DNA from: Foliamicus sp963666765
GTDB lineage: Bacteria; Pseudomonadota; Gammaproteobacteria; Steroidobacterales; Foliamicaceae
Direction of reading: 5' to 3'
Assembly: GCA_963666765.1 (NCBI GenBank)
Contig: OY762933.1
Span: forward strand, 1,054,001 to 1,118,000
Length of the DNA stretch: 64,000 bases
Both the position numbers and the translations under genes were made by a program. Positions within the stretch are counted from its first letter, which is position 1. Every line of letters starts with the position of its first letter. Shown piece by piece: positions 36,340-45,028 of this stretch. The notes under the pieces are model-generated. The model was not told the DNA's origin. It searched no databases and was given only the letters and a program-made list of their open reading frames with translations.

Positions 36340-37497
36340 ATGAAGATTTCAGTTACGGCGACGTTTGCGCTGTGCGCCAGTTTCTGGCTTTGCGGCGCGG
36401 CCCACGGAGACTATTTGGCCTACGCGGTGGGCGAGAAGTCGAAGCTGCCGCTGCCAGAGTCCATCGACGCCATAGAGGCTAGGTACCTCGTCAACGTCGA
36501 GTGGGGCGACCACACCGGCGGGCGCTCCCGGGTGGCGGTGCTGCCGGTGGACAACACCAGTGCTGCGTCGAGCTTCCAGGTCGCGGGACGGGACGGCGAG
36601 AGTGTGACGTGGGAGACGGAACACGCCAACATGGTGCCGGTGAACGGGATCGAGGCGATCGTCACCGATGTGATGAACCGCACCGGACGGTTCCGGCTGG
36701 TGGAGCGGCAGGCGCTGGACTCGGTGCTGCAGGAACAGGACCTCGTCACGTCCGAGCGTGTCTCGAAGCCGTCCGGCGCGAGGACGGGGAACGTCCTCGG
36801 CGCGAAGTACCTGGTGCAGGTTGTCGTGACGGACTACGAGGCGAACGTGTCCGAAAGAAAGGGCGGCGGGCTCGGCGGGCTCGCCTCCGGCCGCCTGCCG
36901 GCGGTGATCGGCGCCATCGGCGTCAAGGCCGGCCAGGGGCGGGTGGGCATGAACTTCCGGCTGATCGACGCCGAAACCAGTGAGGTTGTGTACACGCGGC
37001 AGATCGAGTCGGTCATCCGCGAGCAGGGCCTGATGCTTGGCGGGCTTGCGTTCACGGGCGGCGGCGTTCTCGGCGGTTTCTTCTCAAGCTACTCCCGGAC
37101 GCCCATCGGGCAGGCGGTCATCGCGGGGACGAACAAAGGCATCTACGAACTGGTGAAGCAGATCGGTGCGGAACCGGCGTCGGGCAGCGTGGTCCGGGCG
37201 GAGGACGGGCGCGTGTGGGTCAACCTGGGCAGCGGGGTTGTCGCCGTGGGCGACGAGCTTCGGGTAGTCGCGAAGGGCGAGGAACTGATCGATCCCGAAA
37301 CGGGGCTGAGTCTTGGCAGCATGGATACGGAACTCGGCACCGTGCGCGTGGCGGTCGTGCAGGAGCAGTTCAGCGTTGCCGAGACGGTTTCGATGAGCGG
37401 GACGCCGAGTCGTGGGGACCGGGTGGTCTCGACTTCAGCGCCACCGGGCATCCAGTTCGCGCAGGCGTGGCAAACACCGAAGCGCGGCACGTTCTGA
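36340..37497 (+). CDS. CsgG-family outer-membrane-associated protein
   Basis: 385 residues from ATG 36340, chosen because it starts a clear signal peptide (MKISVTATFALCASFWLCGA). The CsgG domain (about 50-275) shows RSRVAVLPVDNTSA, the helix IEAIVTDVMNRTGRFRLVER, QALDSVLQEQD, GAKYLVQVVVTDYEA and NFRLIDAETSEVVYTRQIES. A Gly-rich segment (GLMLGGLAFTGGGVLGGFFS) lies where CsgG forms its transmembrane hairpins. No lipobox cysteine follows the signal. The C-terminal 100 residues (about 285-375) form an extra beta-rich domain. No curli-like subunit gene is nearby, so the exported substrate is unknown. Confidence 0.75.
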   Translation: MKISVTATFALCASFWLCGAAHGDYLAYAVGEKSKLPLPESIDAIEARYLVNVEWGDHTGGRSRVAVLPVDNTSAASSFQVAGRDGESVTWETEHANMVPVNGIEAIVTDVMNRTGRFRLVERQALDSVLQEQDLVTSERVSKPSGARTGNVLGAKYLVQVVVTDYEANVSERKGGGLGGLASGRLPAVIGAIGVKAGQGRVGMNFRLIDAETSEVVYTRQIESVIREQGLMLGGLAFTGGGVLGGFFSSYSRTPIGQAVIAGTNKGIYELVKQIGAEPASGSVVRAEDGRVWVNLGSGVVAVGDELRVVAKGEELIDPETGLSLGSMDTELGTVRVAVVQEQFSVAETVSMSGTPSRGDRVVSTSAPPGIQFAQAWQTPKRGTF

Positions 37498-37545
37498 CGA
37501 GAGGCGTCAATCGGAGAATGGACCGGACCTTTGTCGAGGGTTCGG

Positions 37546-37618
<73 letters not shown>

Positions 37619-37774
37619 CGGGTCGTGCAGCGGACACGAGAAGGGCCGGATTGTATCGCAAACGCCATTTGCCGGATTTTTCGGCGAATGCGTGCAATAG
37701 CTGCCTTCAGCCGCATCGGGCCAGCGGGTAATTTGCCTTCTGCGCCCGCGGGATCGGCGCATGTAAGGGATCGC

Positions 37775-38299
37775 ATGATGCGTGGCTTTTCGCTTTTGGA
37801 AATTCTGGTTGCACTGACTGTCAGCGCAATTGCCGTCCTCCTGACCCAGCCCGCCATCGCTACCGGAATGCTCAATCTGCAGCGGAGCACGACGATCAAT
37901 GGATTGGTCCGCAGCCTGCACTTTGCGCGCCGCACGGCCGCCGAAAGGGGCCGGGACACGACTGTGTGTTCCAGCCCCGACGGATTGCGCTGCGGCGCCG
38001 CGGAGGATTGGGACACCGGCTGGATTGTCCACGACGGCCCAACGGTTTCCACGCCGAATGCGCCGCCGCCGGGTTCAATCCTCTACCGATCGCGGGGCCA
38101 GGCCGGTCTGTCCATTCGCTCGAATCGCACCCGGTTCGTGTTCCGGCCGTTCCGCGGGCGCTCCACCAACGGCACCCTGACCGTTTGCGACCGGCGCGGG
38201 AGCCGCGCGGCGCGCGCGATCATCGTCAACAATATCGGCAGGCCGCGGCTTGCCGACACGGCCAGCAATGGCGACCCGCTTTCCTGCCCGCCAGGGTAA
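37775..38299 (+). CDS. minor pseudopilin, GspH/FimT type
   Basis: 174 residues from ATG 37775 (MMRGFSLLEILVALTVSAIA). The prepilin-peptidase site is G|FSLLE, followed by the hydrophobic helix. The GspH/FimT head follows (LQRSTTINGLVRSLHFARRT, AAERGRDTTVCSSPDGLRC, GWIVHD), with conserved Cys and Trp. First gene of a five-gene minor-pilin operon; such proteins prime type IV pilus assembly in the inner membrane. The downstream pilV-like gene overlaps it by 32 bases. Confidence 0.9.
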   Translation: MMRGFSLLEILVALTVSAIAVLLTQPAIATGMLNLQRSTTINGLVRSLHFARRTAAERGRDTTVCSSPDGLRCGAAEDWDTGWIVHDGPTVSTPNAPPPGSILYRSRGQAGLSIRSNRTRFVFRPFRGRSTNGTLTVCDRRGSRAARAIIVNNIGRPRLADTASNGDPLSCPPG

Positions 38300-38654
38300 G
38301 TGCGAGCGGGGCTTCAGTCTCGCCGAGTGCCTGCTTGCGATGGCGCTCTTCAGCCTGGGGCTGCTCGGCGCCGGCGCCCTGATCACCGAACGCCTGCGGG
38401 AGAGCCGCGCCGCGCACGGATACTTCCTCGCCGACATGCTGGCGAAAGACCTCGTCGCCTGGATTGCCGCGAACCCCTCGACAAGTGGCGGCGATGAATT
38501 GCGTTCATGGCAAAGGCGAGCTTCCGCCACCCTGCCCGGTCTGCAATGCGAGGTGACGGCGCTGGGCGGCGCGCCGCCGGCATACCGGGTCGAAATGCGC
38601 TGGCCCGCGGGTTCCGGCGACACCGCAGGGCTGGTGCTGTGGGCAGGCCGATAG
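38268..38654 (+). CDS. pilV: minor pilin PilV-like
   Basis: 128 residues from ATG 38268, inside the end of the FimT-like gene. A 14-residue leader ends in G with cleavage before FSLAECLLAMALFSLG. The family's short motif QCEV and a compact C-terminal domain (YRVEMRWPAGSGDT) follow. It is shorter than many PilV proteins (about 150-180), but nothing looks broken. PilV belongs to the PilVWXE tip complex that starts pilus assembly. Confidence 0.82.
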   Translation: MATRFPARQGKCERGFSLAECLLAMALFSLGLLGAGALITERLRESRAAHGYFLADMLAKDLVAWIAANPSTSGGDELRSWQRRASATLPGLQCEVTALGGAPPAYRVEMRWPAGSGDTAGLVLWAGR

Positions 38655-39562
38655 CACGTCATAGCGACCGCCAGCGAGGCAGTAGCCTGGCCGAACTGCT
38701 CGTGTCGCTCGCCATCTCGAGCTTTTTGCTGCTGGGCGTCTTCGGCGCCATGCAGCAGCTGCGCCAATCAAGCCGGGCGGCGGACAACCTGCACAGTCTT
38801 GAAGAGAAGGCGCGCTTCGTGCTGGACCTGCTGCGCGCCGACATCCGTTCGGCGGGCTTCTGGGGCCTGAGTTCCGACCCCCGGGCGCTCCGGACAGCCG
38901 CGGGGACGTCAATCCGCTGCGGCGGCGCGGATGTTGGCGACTGGGCCTTTCGGTTTGAAAGCTACCTGGCCGCCTCCGATTCCTGGCCCCTACCCTGTCC
39001 CCCGTACCGGAACGCGCGGCAGCCCGGAACCGACGTGCTGGAAGTCCGCCGGGCGGCCCCGGCAACTGCCGGCGTGGATTCGCGGCGATTGCAGGTGCAT
39101 TCGTCGCGCCGCGAAGCAGTCGTGTTTTCCGCCAGTTCGCCGCCCGCGCTGGAAGGCGAAACCGAGCTGCGCGATCTCGTGATGCACGCCTGGTATGTCG
39201 CCGCCCGGTCCAGCCACGAGCCCGGGGAGCCTTCGTTGCGGCGCAAGACACTGGTCAGAGGCGGATCGCTGCGCGACGAGGAGATCCTGTCCGGCGTAGA
39301 AGACCTTCAGGTTCGTCTGGCGCTTGATGTTGATGGCGACGGGCGGGCCGACCGCGTGATCGATCCGAGCGCGCCGGCAGCGCCCGGTGCGCGTGTCGTG
39401 GCGGTGCGGTTCTGGCTGCTCCTGCGCCACGACAGCGCCGAGACGGGCTTCGTGGACGCGAAGACGTACGCCTATGCGGACCGCGCCGCGCGGAGTTTCG
39501 ACGATTCAAGGCGGCGCCTGCTCGTGGCCGGCAGCGAGGTGGTGGCGAATGCGCGCCGGTGA
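38639..39562 (+). CDS. pilW: minor pilin PilW-like
   Basis: 307 residues from GTG 38639, overlapping pilV by 16 bases. The start is fixed by a 14-residue leader (VGRPIARHSDRQRG) ending before the prepilin site G|SSLAELLVSLAISS. The head domain has the PilW features SLEEKARFVLDLLRADIRSA, FWGLSSD, VEDLQVRLALDVDGDGRADR and a final strand VVAVRFWLLLRH. The +5 Glu that steers assembly is present (SSLAE). Confidence 0.85.
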   Translation: MGRPIARHSDRQRGSSLAELLVSLAISSFLLLGVFGAMQQLRQSSRAADNLHSLEEKARFVLDLLRADIRSAGFWGLSSDPRALRTAAGTSIRCGGADVGDWAFRFESYLAASDSWPLPCPPYRNARQPGTDVLEVRRAAPATAGVDSRRLQVHSSRREAVVFSASSPPALEGETELRDLVMHAWYVAARSSHEPGEPSLRRKTLVRGGSLRDEEILSGVEDLQVRLALDVDGDGRADRVIDPSAPAAPGARVVAVRFWLLLRHDSAETGFVDAKTYAYADRAARSFDDSRRRLLVAGSEVVANARR

Positions 39563-40079
39563 GAATTCCGAGCGCGGCGTGGTGCTGGCCGTGGTGCTGA
39601 TGATGCTTGCGGGCCTGTCGCTGCTGGCCGCAGCCGGCCAGGGGGACGCCGCACTGCAATGGCTGCAGGTCCGCAATGCAAGGGAGTACGCCGAGGCGGT
39701 CCGACTGGCGGAAACCGGGGTCGGCATGGCGCTGTCCGCCCGGCGATTCCGCCTGGATGCGCCGCAAGAAGGGCGTTATTGCCGAATCGCTTCCCGGTGC
39801 GTGGAGTGGAGCGTGCGTTTTGCGGAAACGACCGCGCTCCCGCCGGGCTTTGAAGAGCCGGACACGCCGAAACGCGCTCTGCATTTCGAAGTGAGGTCCC
39901 TGGGAACGGCCGGACCGCGGGCGCGGGCCCCGGTGGTGGCCGGCTTCATGTTGCTGGCGCCGGGCGAACCGGACGCGGCCTTGCCGGAGGAAATCGAGAT
40001 TTGCGGGATTGAAGGCGACTGCCCGGACGATGCCGCCCAGCCGCCGGTCCGGCGCTATTGGCGTGAGGATGTGGAATGA
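39549..40079 (+). CDS. pilX: minor pilin PilX-like
   Basis: 176 residues from ATG 39549, overlapping pilW. The N-terminus is MRAGENSERGVVLAVVLMML, with the hydrophobic helix beginning after RG. PilX proteins characteristically have such a G|xVLxxxLxxL start without a strict +5 Glu, followed by RNAREYAEAVRLAETG. The C-terminal part is a compact domain with paired cysteines (YCRIASRC, ICGIEGDC). Its stop overlaps the start of the PilE-like gene (ATGA). Confidence 0.8.
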   Translation: MRAGENSERGVVLAVVLMMLAGLSLLAAAGQGDAALQWLQVRNAREYAEAVRLAETGVGMALSARRFRLDAPQEGRYCRIASRCVEWSVRFAETTALPPGFEEPDTPKRALHFEVRSLGTAGPRARAPVVAGFMLLAPGEPDAALPEEIEICGIEGDCPDDAAQPPVRRYWREDVE

Positions 40080-40525
40080 GAAACACTCCCTCCCGGGGGT
40101 TCAGCCTGACGGAACTGCTGGTGGCGCTGGCCATACTCGCCTTGCTGGCCGCGGCGGCCACGCCGCTTTGGACCGGACAACTCGAGCGGGCGCGGCGCCT
40201 GGACGCCACCGAGGCGCTGCTGCGTGTCGCCGTCCTGCAGGAGCGCTTCTTCTTCGAGAACGGACGCTATGCGCGCGCGGATGAGCTGGCGGTTCCGCCG
40301 CCCGCCGGCCTGGGCGTGGGCGGCACCGAGCGCGGCTATTACGAACTTCGCCTGCGCGCGCCTGAAGGCGGGTTGGCCGGCGGCTTCCGGATAGAGGCGG
40401 TGGCCGATCCGGAGGGTCCTCAGGGTGGTGACGAGCGGTGCCGCGTTCTTGCCGTGGATTCCACCGGCCGCCGCACGGCGGAAAGCGCCGGCGGCGAGGA
40501 CAGTACGGACGCCTGCTGGCCCTAG
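40076..40525 (+). CDS. pilE: type IV pilin PilE-like
   Basis: 149 residues. Classical leader and helix: MRNTPSRG|FSLTELLVALAILAL with Glu at +5. The head has the PilE pattern RRLDATEALLRVAVLQERFF, FFENGRYARADEL, YYELRLRAPEGG and a C-terminal cysteine pair in DERCRVLAVDSTG and DACWP. In this position it is a minor pilin that joins the tip complex to the major pilus. The stop TAG is in the left arm of a perfect 16-bp-stem hairpin. No PilY1 gene is found in this operon. Confidence 0.87.
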   Translation: MRNTPSRGFSLTELLVALAILALLAAAATPLWTGQLERARRLDATEALLRVAVLQERFFFENGRYARADELAVPPPAGLGVGGTERGYYELRLRAPEGGLAGGFRIEAVADPEGPQGGDERCRVLAVDSTGRRTAESAGGEDSTDACWP

Positions 40526-40559
40526 TGTGCTGTCTCGCAATTACGAGACAGCACACTAG
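40522..40559. repeat. 38-bp perfect hairpin of the TAGTGT family
   Basis: CTAGTGTGCTGTCTCG, a six-base loop and the exact complement form a 16-bp stem between convergent pilE and lspA. Its ends (CTAGTGT...ACACTAG) resemble the 266-bp element at 21627, suggesting a minimal or internally deleted copy. It could act as a bidirectional transcription end. The pilE stop codon lies within it. Confidence 0.75.
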
Positions 40560-40564
40560 CCGGG

Positions 40565-41047
40565 TCAGGTGGTGCGGCTTTGGAGAATGACGTGCAGAAG
40601 CACCATGGCCACGCCGACGGTGATCGCGGAATCGGCGACGTTGAAAGCCGGGAAGTACCAGCCCCCGTAGTGCAGCGACACGAAGTCGAGCACGTAGCCG
40701 CGCGCTACTCGATCGATGAGATTGCCCACCGCTCCGCCGGTCATCAGCGCCAGCCCCAGCCCCCAAAGCGAGTCGCCGGCGTTCGAGGCGCTGCGCATCA
40801 TCGAAACCAGGACTCCCACAAGCACCACCCCCAGCACGAGAAACAGGCCGTTCTGCCAGCCTGACGCGCCCGAAAGCATGCCGAATGCGGCGCCCGTGTT
40901 GTGCCAGCGCACCAGGTCGAAAAACGGCAGCACCACGATGCGCTGCAGCTCGTCCAGGCGTGCGGCCACGATCCACTTCACCACCTGGTCCGCCACCGCA
41001 ACGCAGGCCGACACCGCGAGCAACACGCTGAACCGCGGCGCCTTCAT
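40565..41047 (-). CDS. lspA: signal peptidase II
   Basis: Aspartic protease of the inner membrane that cleaves prolipoproteins at the lipobox cysteine. 160 residues, four membrane helices. Signature sequences are present: DQVVKWIVA, WHNTGAAFGML, and the catalytic aspartates in GNLIDRVARGYVLDFVSL and FNVADSAITVG. The ATG overlaps the ileS stop (ATGA), the usual ileS-lspA arrangement. Confidence 0.96.
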   Translation of the reverse strand: MKAPRFSVLLAVSACVAVADQVVKWIVAARLDELQRIVVLPFFDLVRWHNTGAAFGMLSGASGWQNGLFLVLGVVLVGVLVSMMRSASNAGDSLWGLGLALMTGGAVGNLIDRVARGYVLDFVSLHYGGWYFPAFNVADSAITVGVAMVLLHVILQSRTT

Positions 41048-43818
41048 GCCCAGACCCGCTTTTCGCCCGCGCCTTCAATATTCAGCACGCAACGCTCGCA
41101 CAAACCGGCATGATCTTCGCCTTCCGGGCGCACGGACACGCGGTGCCAGCAGCGTTCGCATTTCGGATGCTCGCTCGCGCGGCACAAAGGCGCCTGCCCA
41201 GCCTCCCCCGGCTCAAGCTCCACCGCCGCGGAAATAAACACAAAGCGCAATTCGTCACCGAGTTGCCGCAGGGCGGTCAGGGTGGCGTCGTCCGCGGGCA
41301 CGGTAAGTTCCGCCTCCAGCGACGAACCTACCTGCCCGGCCTTGCGCGCTTCCTCCATTACGCCCAGGACCTGAGCGCGCGCTTCGCGCAGCGTGTCCCA
41401 GTCGGCCCGGCACGCGGGCAGATCGGGCAGTTCGTGCGGTCCGCACATGAATACGGATTCCGGGCGGTCCCCGGCGAACTCCTTCCAGAATTCCTCGATC
41501 GTGAAGCTGAGCACCGGAGCAAGCCAGCGCGTCAGGCATTCGCCGATGTGCCAGAGCGCGGTCTGCGCCGAACGCCTGCCGTGGCTGTCCGCCGGCATCG
41601 TGTAGAGGCGGTCCTTGATCACGTCCAGGTAGAAATTGCCCATATCGACAACACAGAAGTTGTGTACCTGCTGGAATATCGGGTGGAACTCGTAGTTTCG
41701 GTAGTGCTTCCACACCGCATCGTTCAGCTCCCCGGTCCGCTGCAACGCCCAGAGGTCCAGGTCCACGGCGTTCTCCGGCGCCACCGCGTGCCGGCCGGGA
41801 TCGAAGTCGCTCAGGTTGCCGAGCAGGAAGCGCGCCGTATTCCTCAGGCGGCGGTACGCGTCCGATACGCGCGTGAGGATGTCCGGGGAAATGCTCATTT
41901 CGCGCCGGTAGTCGGTAGTCATCACCCAAAGCCTGAGCACATCCGCGCCCAGCTTGTCGACCACTTCGCGCGGGTCCACTACGTTGCCTCGCGACTTGGA
42001 CTGCTTGCGGCCCTCCTCGTCCACGGCGAAACCGTGCGTCAGCACGGCCCGGTACGGCGCCCGGCCGTCGATGGCCACCGACGTCAGCAACGACGACTGG
42101 AACCAGCCGCGATGCTGATCGGAGCCTTCCACGTAGAGGTCGGCGGGGTCCTCGATCTCCGGATGCTCGGCGCCCACGCAACGATGCACCAGTCCGGAAT
42201 CCATCCACACGTCCATCACGTCCGTGACCTTGCGGTAACGCTCCGCCTCGTCTCCCAGCAGCTCGGCCGGGTCCAGCGCGAACCACGCCTCGATGCCCTT
42301 CTCGTCCATGCGCCCGGCGATCTCCGCCATCAGCCGCGCCGAGTCCGGGTGCGGTTCGCCGGTTTCGCGATCCACCAGCAGCGGCAGCGGCACGCCCCAG
42401 GCGCGGCTGCGCGAGATGCACCAGTCCGGGCGCGTTTCGACCATCCCGGCTATGCGCTCCTCGGCCCAGCCCGGATACCAGTCCACTTGCCCGATGGCCT
42501 CCGCGGCCCTGGCGCGCAATCCCTCCCGGTCCAGCCCCACGAACCACTGCGGGGTCGCGGTAAACAAGAGCGGGCGATGGTGCCGCCAGCAGTGCGGATA
42601 GCTGTGCCGGTAGCTTTCCCGGCAAAGCAGCATGCCGCGATCCGCCAGCAGGTCGGGAATGCGCTTGTCGGCCTCTTCGACGTGCAGCCCGCCCACCAGA
42701 CCCGTGTCCCTGAGGAAATGGCCGTCGATGCCGAGCGGATTGTCCACCGGCAGACCCGCCTTGCGGCAGGTCGCAAAGTCGTCCAGCCCGTGCGCGGGCG
42801 CGGTGTGCACGGCGCCGGTGCCGGCTTCCAGCGTGACGTAATCGGCGGTGAGCACGGGCGCCAGGCGATCATAGAAGGGATGCCTCAGGTTCAGGCCGGC
42901 GAGTTGCGCGCCTTTCAGCGCGGCCAGTTCGCGCGCGCCGCTCGCGCCAAAGCGCTCCAGGGCGTCGCCGGCAAGTCCGCGCGCGAGCACCAGGCGCTCG
43001 ACCCGTCCGTCGATCTCCGCCTCCATGAGAACGTAATCGAAAGTGTCGCTGAGGACCACCGCGCGGTTGGCCGGCAGGGTCCACGGCGTGGTCGTCCAGA
43101 TCGGAACGCACAGCGGAGCATCGCTTGCCTCCAGGCCCGGTACGCGGGCGTGGAAATCGGCGGGATCGTCGGCGACAAATCGCACGTCTACGGCAATCGA
43201 CGTCTTGTCTTCGTATTCGACCTCCGCTTCCGCCAGGGCCGACCCGCAGTCCAGGCACCAGTGGACCGGCTTCTGGCCGCGATAGACGTGGCCGCGGGCG
43301 AAGATTTCGGCGAACGCCCGGATCTGGTTGGCCTCGTAACGCGCCGCCATGGTCAGGTACGGCCGTTCCCACTCGCCCAGCACGCCAAGCCGTCTGAAAT
43401 CTTCGCGCTGGCCTTCGATCTGGCTGGCCGCATAGCGCCGGCAGGCCTCGCGAAAGGCCGCGCCGTCGAGGGCGGCGGCCTCGTGGCCCAGTTCCCGCTC
43501 CACCCGCACCTCGATCGGCAGGCCGTGGCAATCCCAGCCCGGGACGTAGGGCGCGTCGTAGCCGTCGAGGATCTTCGACTTCACGATGATGTCCTTGAGC
43601 ACCTTGTTGTAGGCATGGCCGATGTGGATTGAGCCGTTGGCGTACGGCGGACCGTCCAGCAGCGTGAACTTCCTGCGCCCGGCCATGTGCTCGCGGATGC
43701 GCCTGTAGCGGCCGCCGGTCTCCCATTCGCGCAGCATGTCCGGCTCGCGGCGCGCCAGGTTGGCCCGCATCGGGAAAGCCGTACGCGGCAGGTTCAGGGT
43801 GTCACGGTAGTCGGGCAT
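41044..43818 (-). CDS. ileS: isoleucyl-tRNA synthetase
   Basis: 924 residues, class I synthetase of bacterial type. HIGH motif in NGSIHIGHAYNKVL; editing domain with TTPWTLPANRAVVL; the second ATP motif reads RKQSKSRGNVV, where the usual Met of KMSKS is Gln; C-terminal zinc finger with CERCWHRVS and CERCVLN. KMSKS variation is tolerated in several class I enzymes, and everything else looks intact. Upstream ribF and downstream lspA follow the common ribF-ileS-lspA order. Confidence 0.97.
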   Translation of the reverse strand: MPDYRDTLNLPRTAFPMRANLARREPDMLREWETGGRYRRIREHMAGRRKFTLLDGPPYANGSIHIGHAYNKVLKDIIVKSKILDGYDAPYVPGWDCHGLPIEVRVERELGHEAAALDGAAFREACRRYAASQIEGQREDFRRLGVLGEWERPYLTMAARYEANQIRAFAEIFARGHVYRGQKPVHWCLDCGSALAEAEVEYEDKTSIAVDVRFVADDPADFHARVPGLEASDAPLCVPIWTTTPWTLPANRAVVLSDTFDYVLMEAEIDGRVERLVLARGLAGDALERFGASGARELAALKGAQLAGLNLRHPFYDRLAPVLTADYVTLEAGTGAVHTAPAHGLDDFATCRKAGLPVDNPLGIDGHFLRDTGLVGGLHVEEADKRIPDLLADRGMLLCRESYRHSYPHCWRHHRPLLFTATPQWFVGLDREGLRARAAEAIGQVDWYPGWAEERIAGMVETRPDWCISRSRAWGVPLPLLVDRETGEPHPDSARLMAEIAGRMDEKGIEAWFALDPAELLGDEAERYRKVTDVMDVWMDSGLVHRCVGAEHPEIEDPADLYVEGSDQHRGWFQSSLLTSVAIDGRAPYRAVLTHGFAVDEEGRKQSKSRGNVVDPREVVDKLGADVLRLWVMTTDYRREMSISPDILTRVSDAYRRLRNTARFLLGNLSDFDPGRHAVAPENAVDLDLWALQRTGELNDAVWKHYRNYEFHPIFQQVHNFCVVDMGNFYLDVIKDRLYTMPADSHGRRSAQTALWHIGECLTRWLAPVLSFTIEEFWKEFAGDRPESVFMCGPHELPDLPACRADWDTLREARAQVLGVMEEARKAGQVGSSLEAELTVPADDATLTALRQLGDELRFVFISAAVELEPGEAGQAPLCRASEHPKCERCWHRVSVRPEGEDHAGLCERCVLNIEGAGEKRVWA

Positions 43819-43860
43819 GTCAGCGTGAAGTGTGCTCGAAAACGGAAGTGTGGCGAACCG

Positions 43861-44796
43861 CTACGCGGCGCGCAAGAGCGCGCGGGCCTGGTGGGCGTCG
43901 CGATCCATCTGCACGCGCAGTTCGTCAAGATTCTTGAAGTGCACTTCGTCGCGCAACTTCGCCACCGGCTCGACGTCCAGGAAACGTCCGTACAGGTCGC
44001 CGCTGAAATCGAAGATATGCGCTTCGAGGATTTTCTCGGTGCCGCCCACCGTGGGCCGGTAGCCGATGCTGGCCACGCCCGCCAGCGGCTCTTCCTCCAC
44101 GCCGTGCACGCGCACGGCGAAGATGCCGTCCAGTGGACTGACGCGGCCCTTGAGCGGAATATTGGCCGTGGGATAGCCCAGCTTTGCGGCGCCGATGTTG
44201 AGACCGTGAATGACGCGCCCGCCCATGCTGTAGCGGCGGCCCAGCAGCTTCGCGGCGCGCGCCAGGTCGGAAGCCGCCAGCGCCCGCCGCACGCCGGTGC
44301 TCGACACGCGCTCGCCGTCGACGCTCACGGGCGGCGCCTGCTCCACGCTGAAGCCGAGCTGCCTGCCGCCGGCCTCGAGCTCATCCATGCCGCCGCCTCG
44401 CCTGTAGCCGAACCGGAAGCCCGGCCCCTGGATCACGTGCCGCGCGTTCAGCAGTCCGGACAGCAGCCGGCGCATGAAGTCATCCGGAGAAAGCGTGCGG
44501 ATCGCATCGTTGAACGGTGGGCAATAGAGGGCGTCCAGGCCCGCGGCGTTCAGCGCGGCGCATTTCTCGCGCAGGGTCATCAGTCGGGGCGGCGGCGTTC
44601 CCCTCGCCATGAATTCCTTGGGAGACGGCTCGAAACTGAACACGACCGCCGCCAGGTTGCGCTCGCGGGCCGCCTTGAGGACCCGGTCCAGGACCTCCTG
44701 GTGACCGATGTGCATGCCGTCGAAGCCGCCGATGGTCACGGCGCATCCGTCGTCGATGGAGGCCGGCAAGCAGGGAATTCGGCGTAGGAGAAGCAT
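43861..44796 (-). CDS. ribF: bifunctional riboflavin kinase/FAD synthetase
   Basis: Makes FMN and FAD. 311 residues from ATG 44796 (MLLLRRIPCLPASIDDGCAV). The N-terminal FAD synthetase has the nucleotidyl-transferase motif TIGGFDGMHIGHQEVL and GPGFRFGYRRGG, then SSTGVRR. The C-terminal kinase shows GRRYSMGGRVIHG, GYPTANIPL (catalytic PTAN), DGIFAVRV and GTEKILEAHIFDFSGDLYG. A -10-like TATAAT lies 54 bases upstream, next to a palindromic repeat that separates the gene from murJ. Confidence 0.96.
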   Translation of the reverse strand: MLLLRRIPCLPASIDDGCAVTIGGFDGMHIGHQEVLDRVLKAARERNLAAVVFSFEPSPKEFMARGTPPPRLMTLREKCAALNAAGLDALYCPPFNDAIRTLSPDDFMRRLLSGLLNARHVIQGPGFRFGYRRGGGMDELEAGGRQLGFSVEQAPPVSVDGERVSSTGVRRALAASDLARAAKLLGRRYSMGGRVIHGLNIGAAKLGYPTANIPLKGRVSPLDGIFAVRVHGVEEEPLAGVASIGYRPTVGGTEKILEAHIFDFSGDLYGRFLDVEPVAKLRDEVHFKNLDELRVQMDRDAHQARALLRAA

Positions 44797-44849
44797 CGCT
44801 TGCGGGGCGGGAAGGCCGTGGTGGAACGAAAAATTGCTCCAGTGGACCA

Positions 44850-44855
44850 ATTATA
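44850..44855 (-). promoter_or_regulatory. -10-like element upstream of ribF
   Basis: TATAAT on the minus strand, 54 bases before the ribF start. The position where a -35 box would fall (about 44873-44878) lies inside the 166-bp repeat and does not match consensus, so the repeat may have displaced or replaced the original -35. Confidence 0.35.
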
Positions 44856-44862
44856 GGAGGGT

Positions 44863-45028
44863 CTAGCAGCCCGTGGCGGAAGTCCCACTGCGTTCGACCG
44901 GCGATCCATCCCGCCTGGACTGCGTTGCTCGTCGCTTGCATATTCCCGATATGCGCGCTCCTCGCGCCTTGCCAGGCGGGCGTCTCGCCGGTCTCGGCGC
45001 GACGCGGGATTCCGCCACGGGCTGCTAG
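44863..45028. repeat. 166-bp palindromic repeat, copy 2 (inverted)
   Basis: Same length as copy 1 and about 95% identical to its reverse complement. Perfect 19-bp inverted ends read CTAGCAGCCCGTGGCGGAA and complement: the three bases that differ from copy 1 (AAG to GGA) are matched by complementary changes at the other end. The only other changes are one in the apical loop and one just inside the right end. It lies between murJ and ribF, and the murJ stop codon is in its right end. Confidence 0.88.

Noticed and set aside
41110..43632. 840-codon plus-strand frame opposite ileS
   Set aside because: Antisense shadow of ileS.
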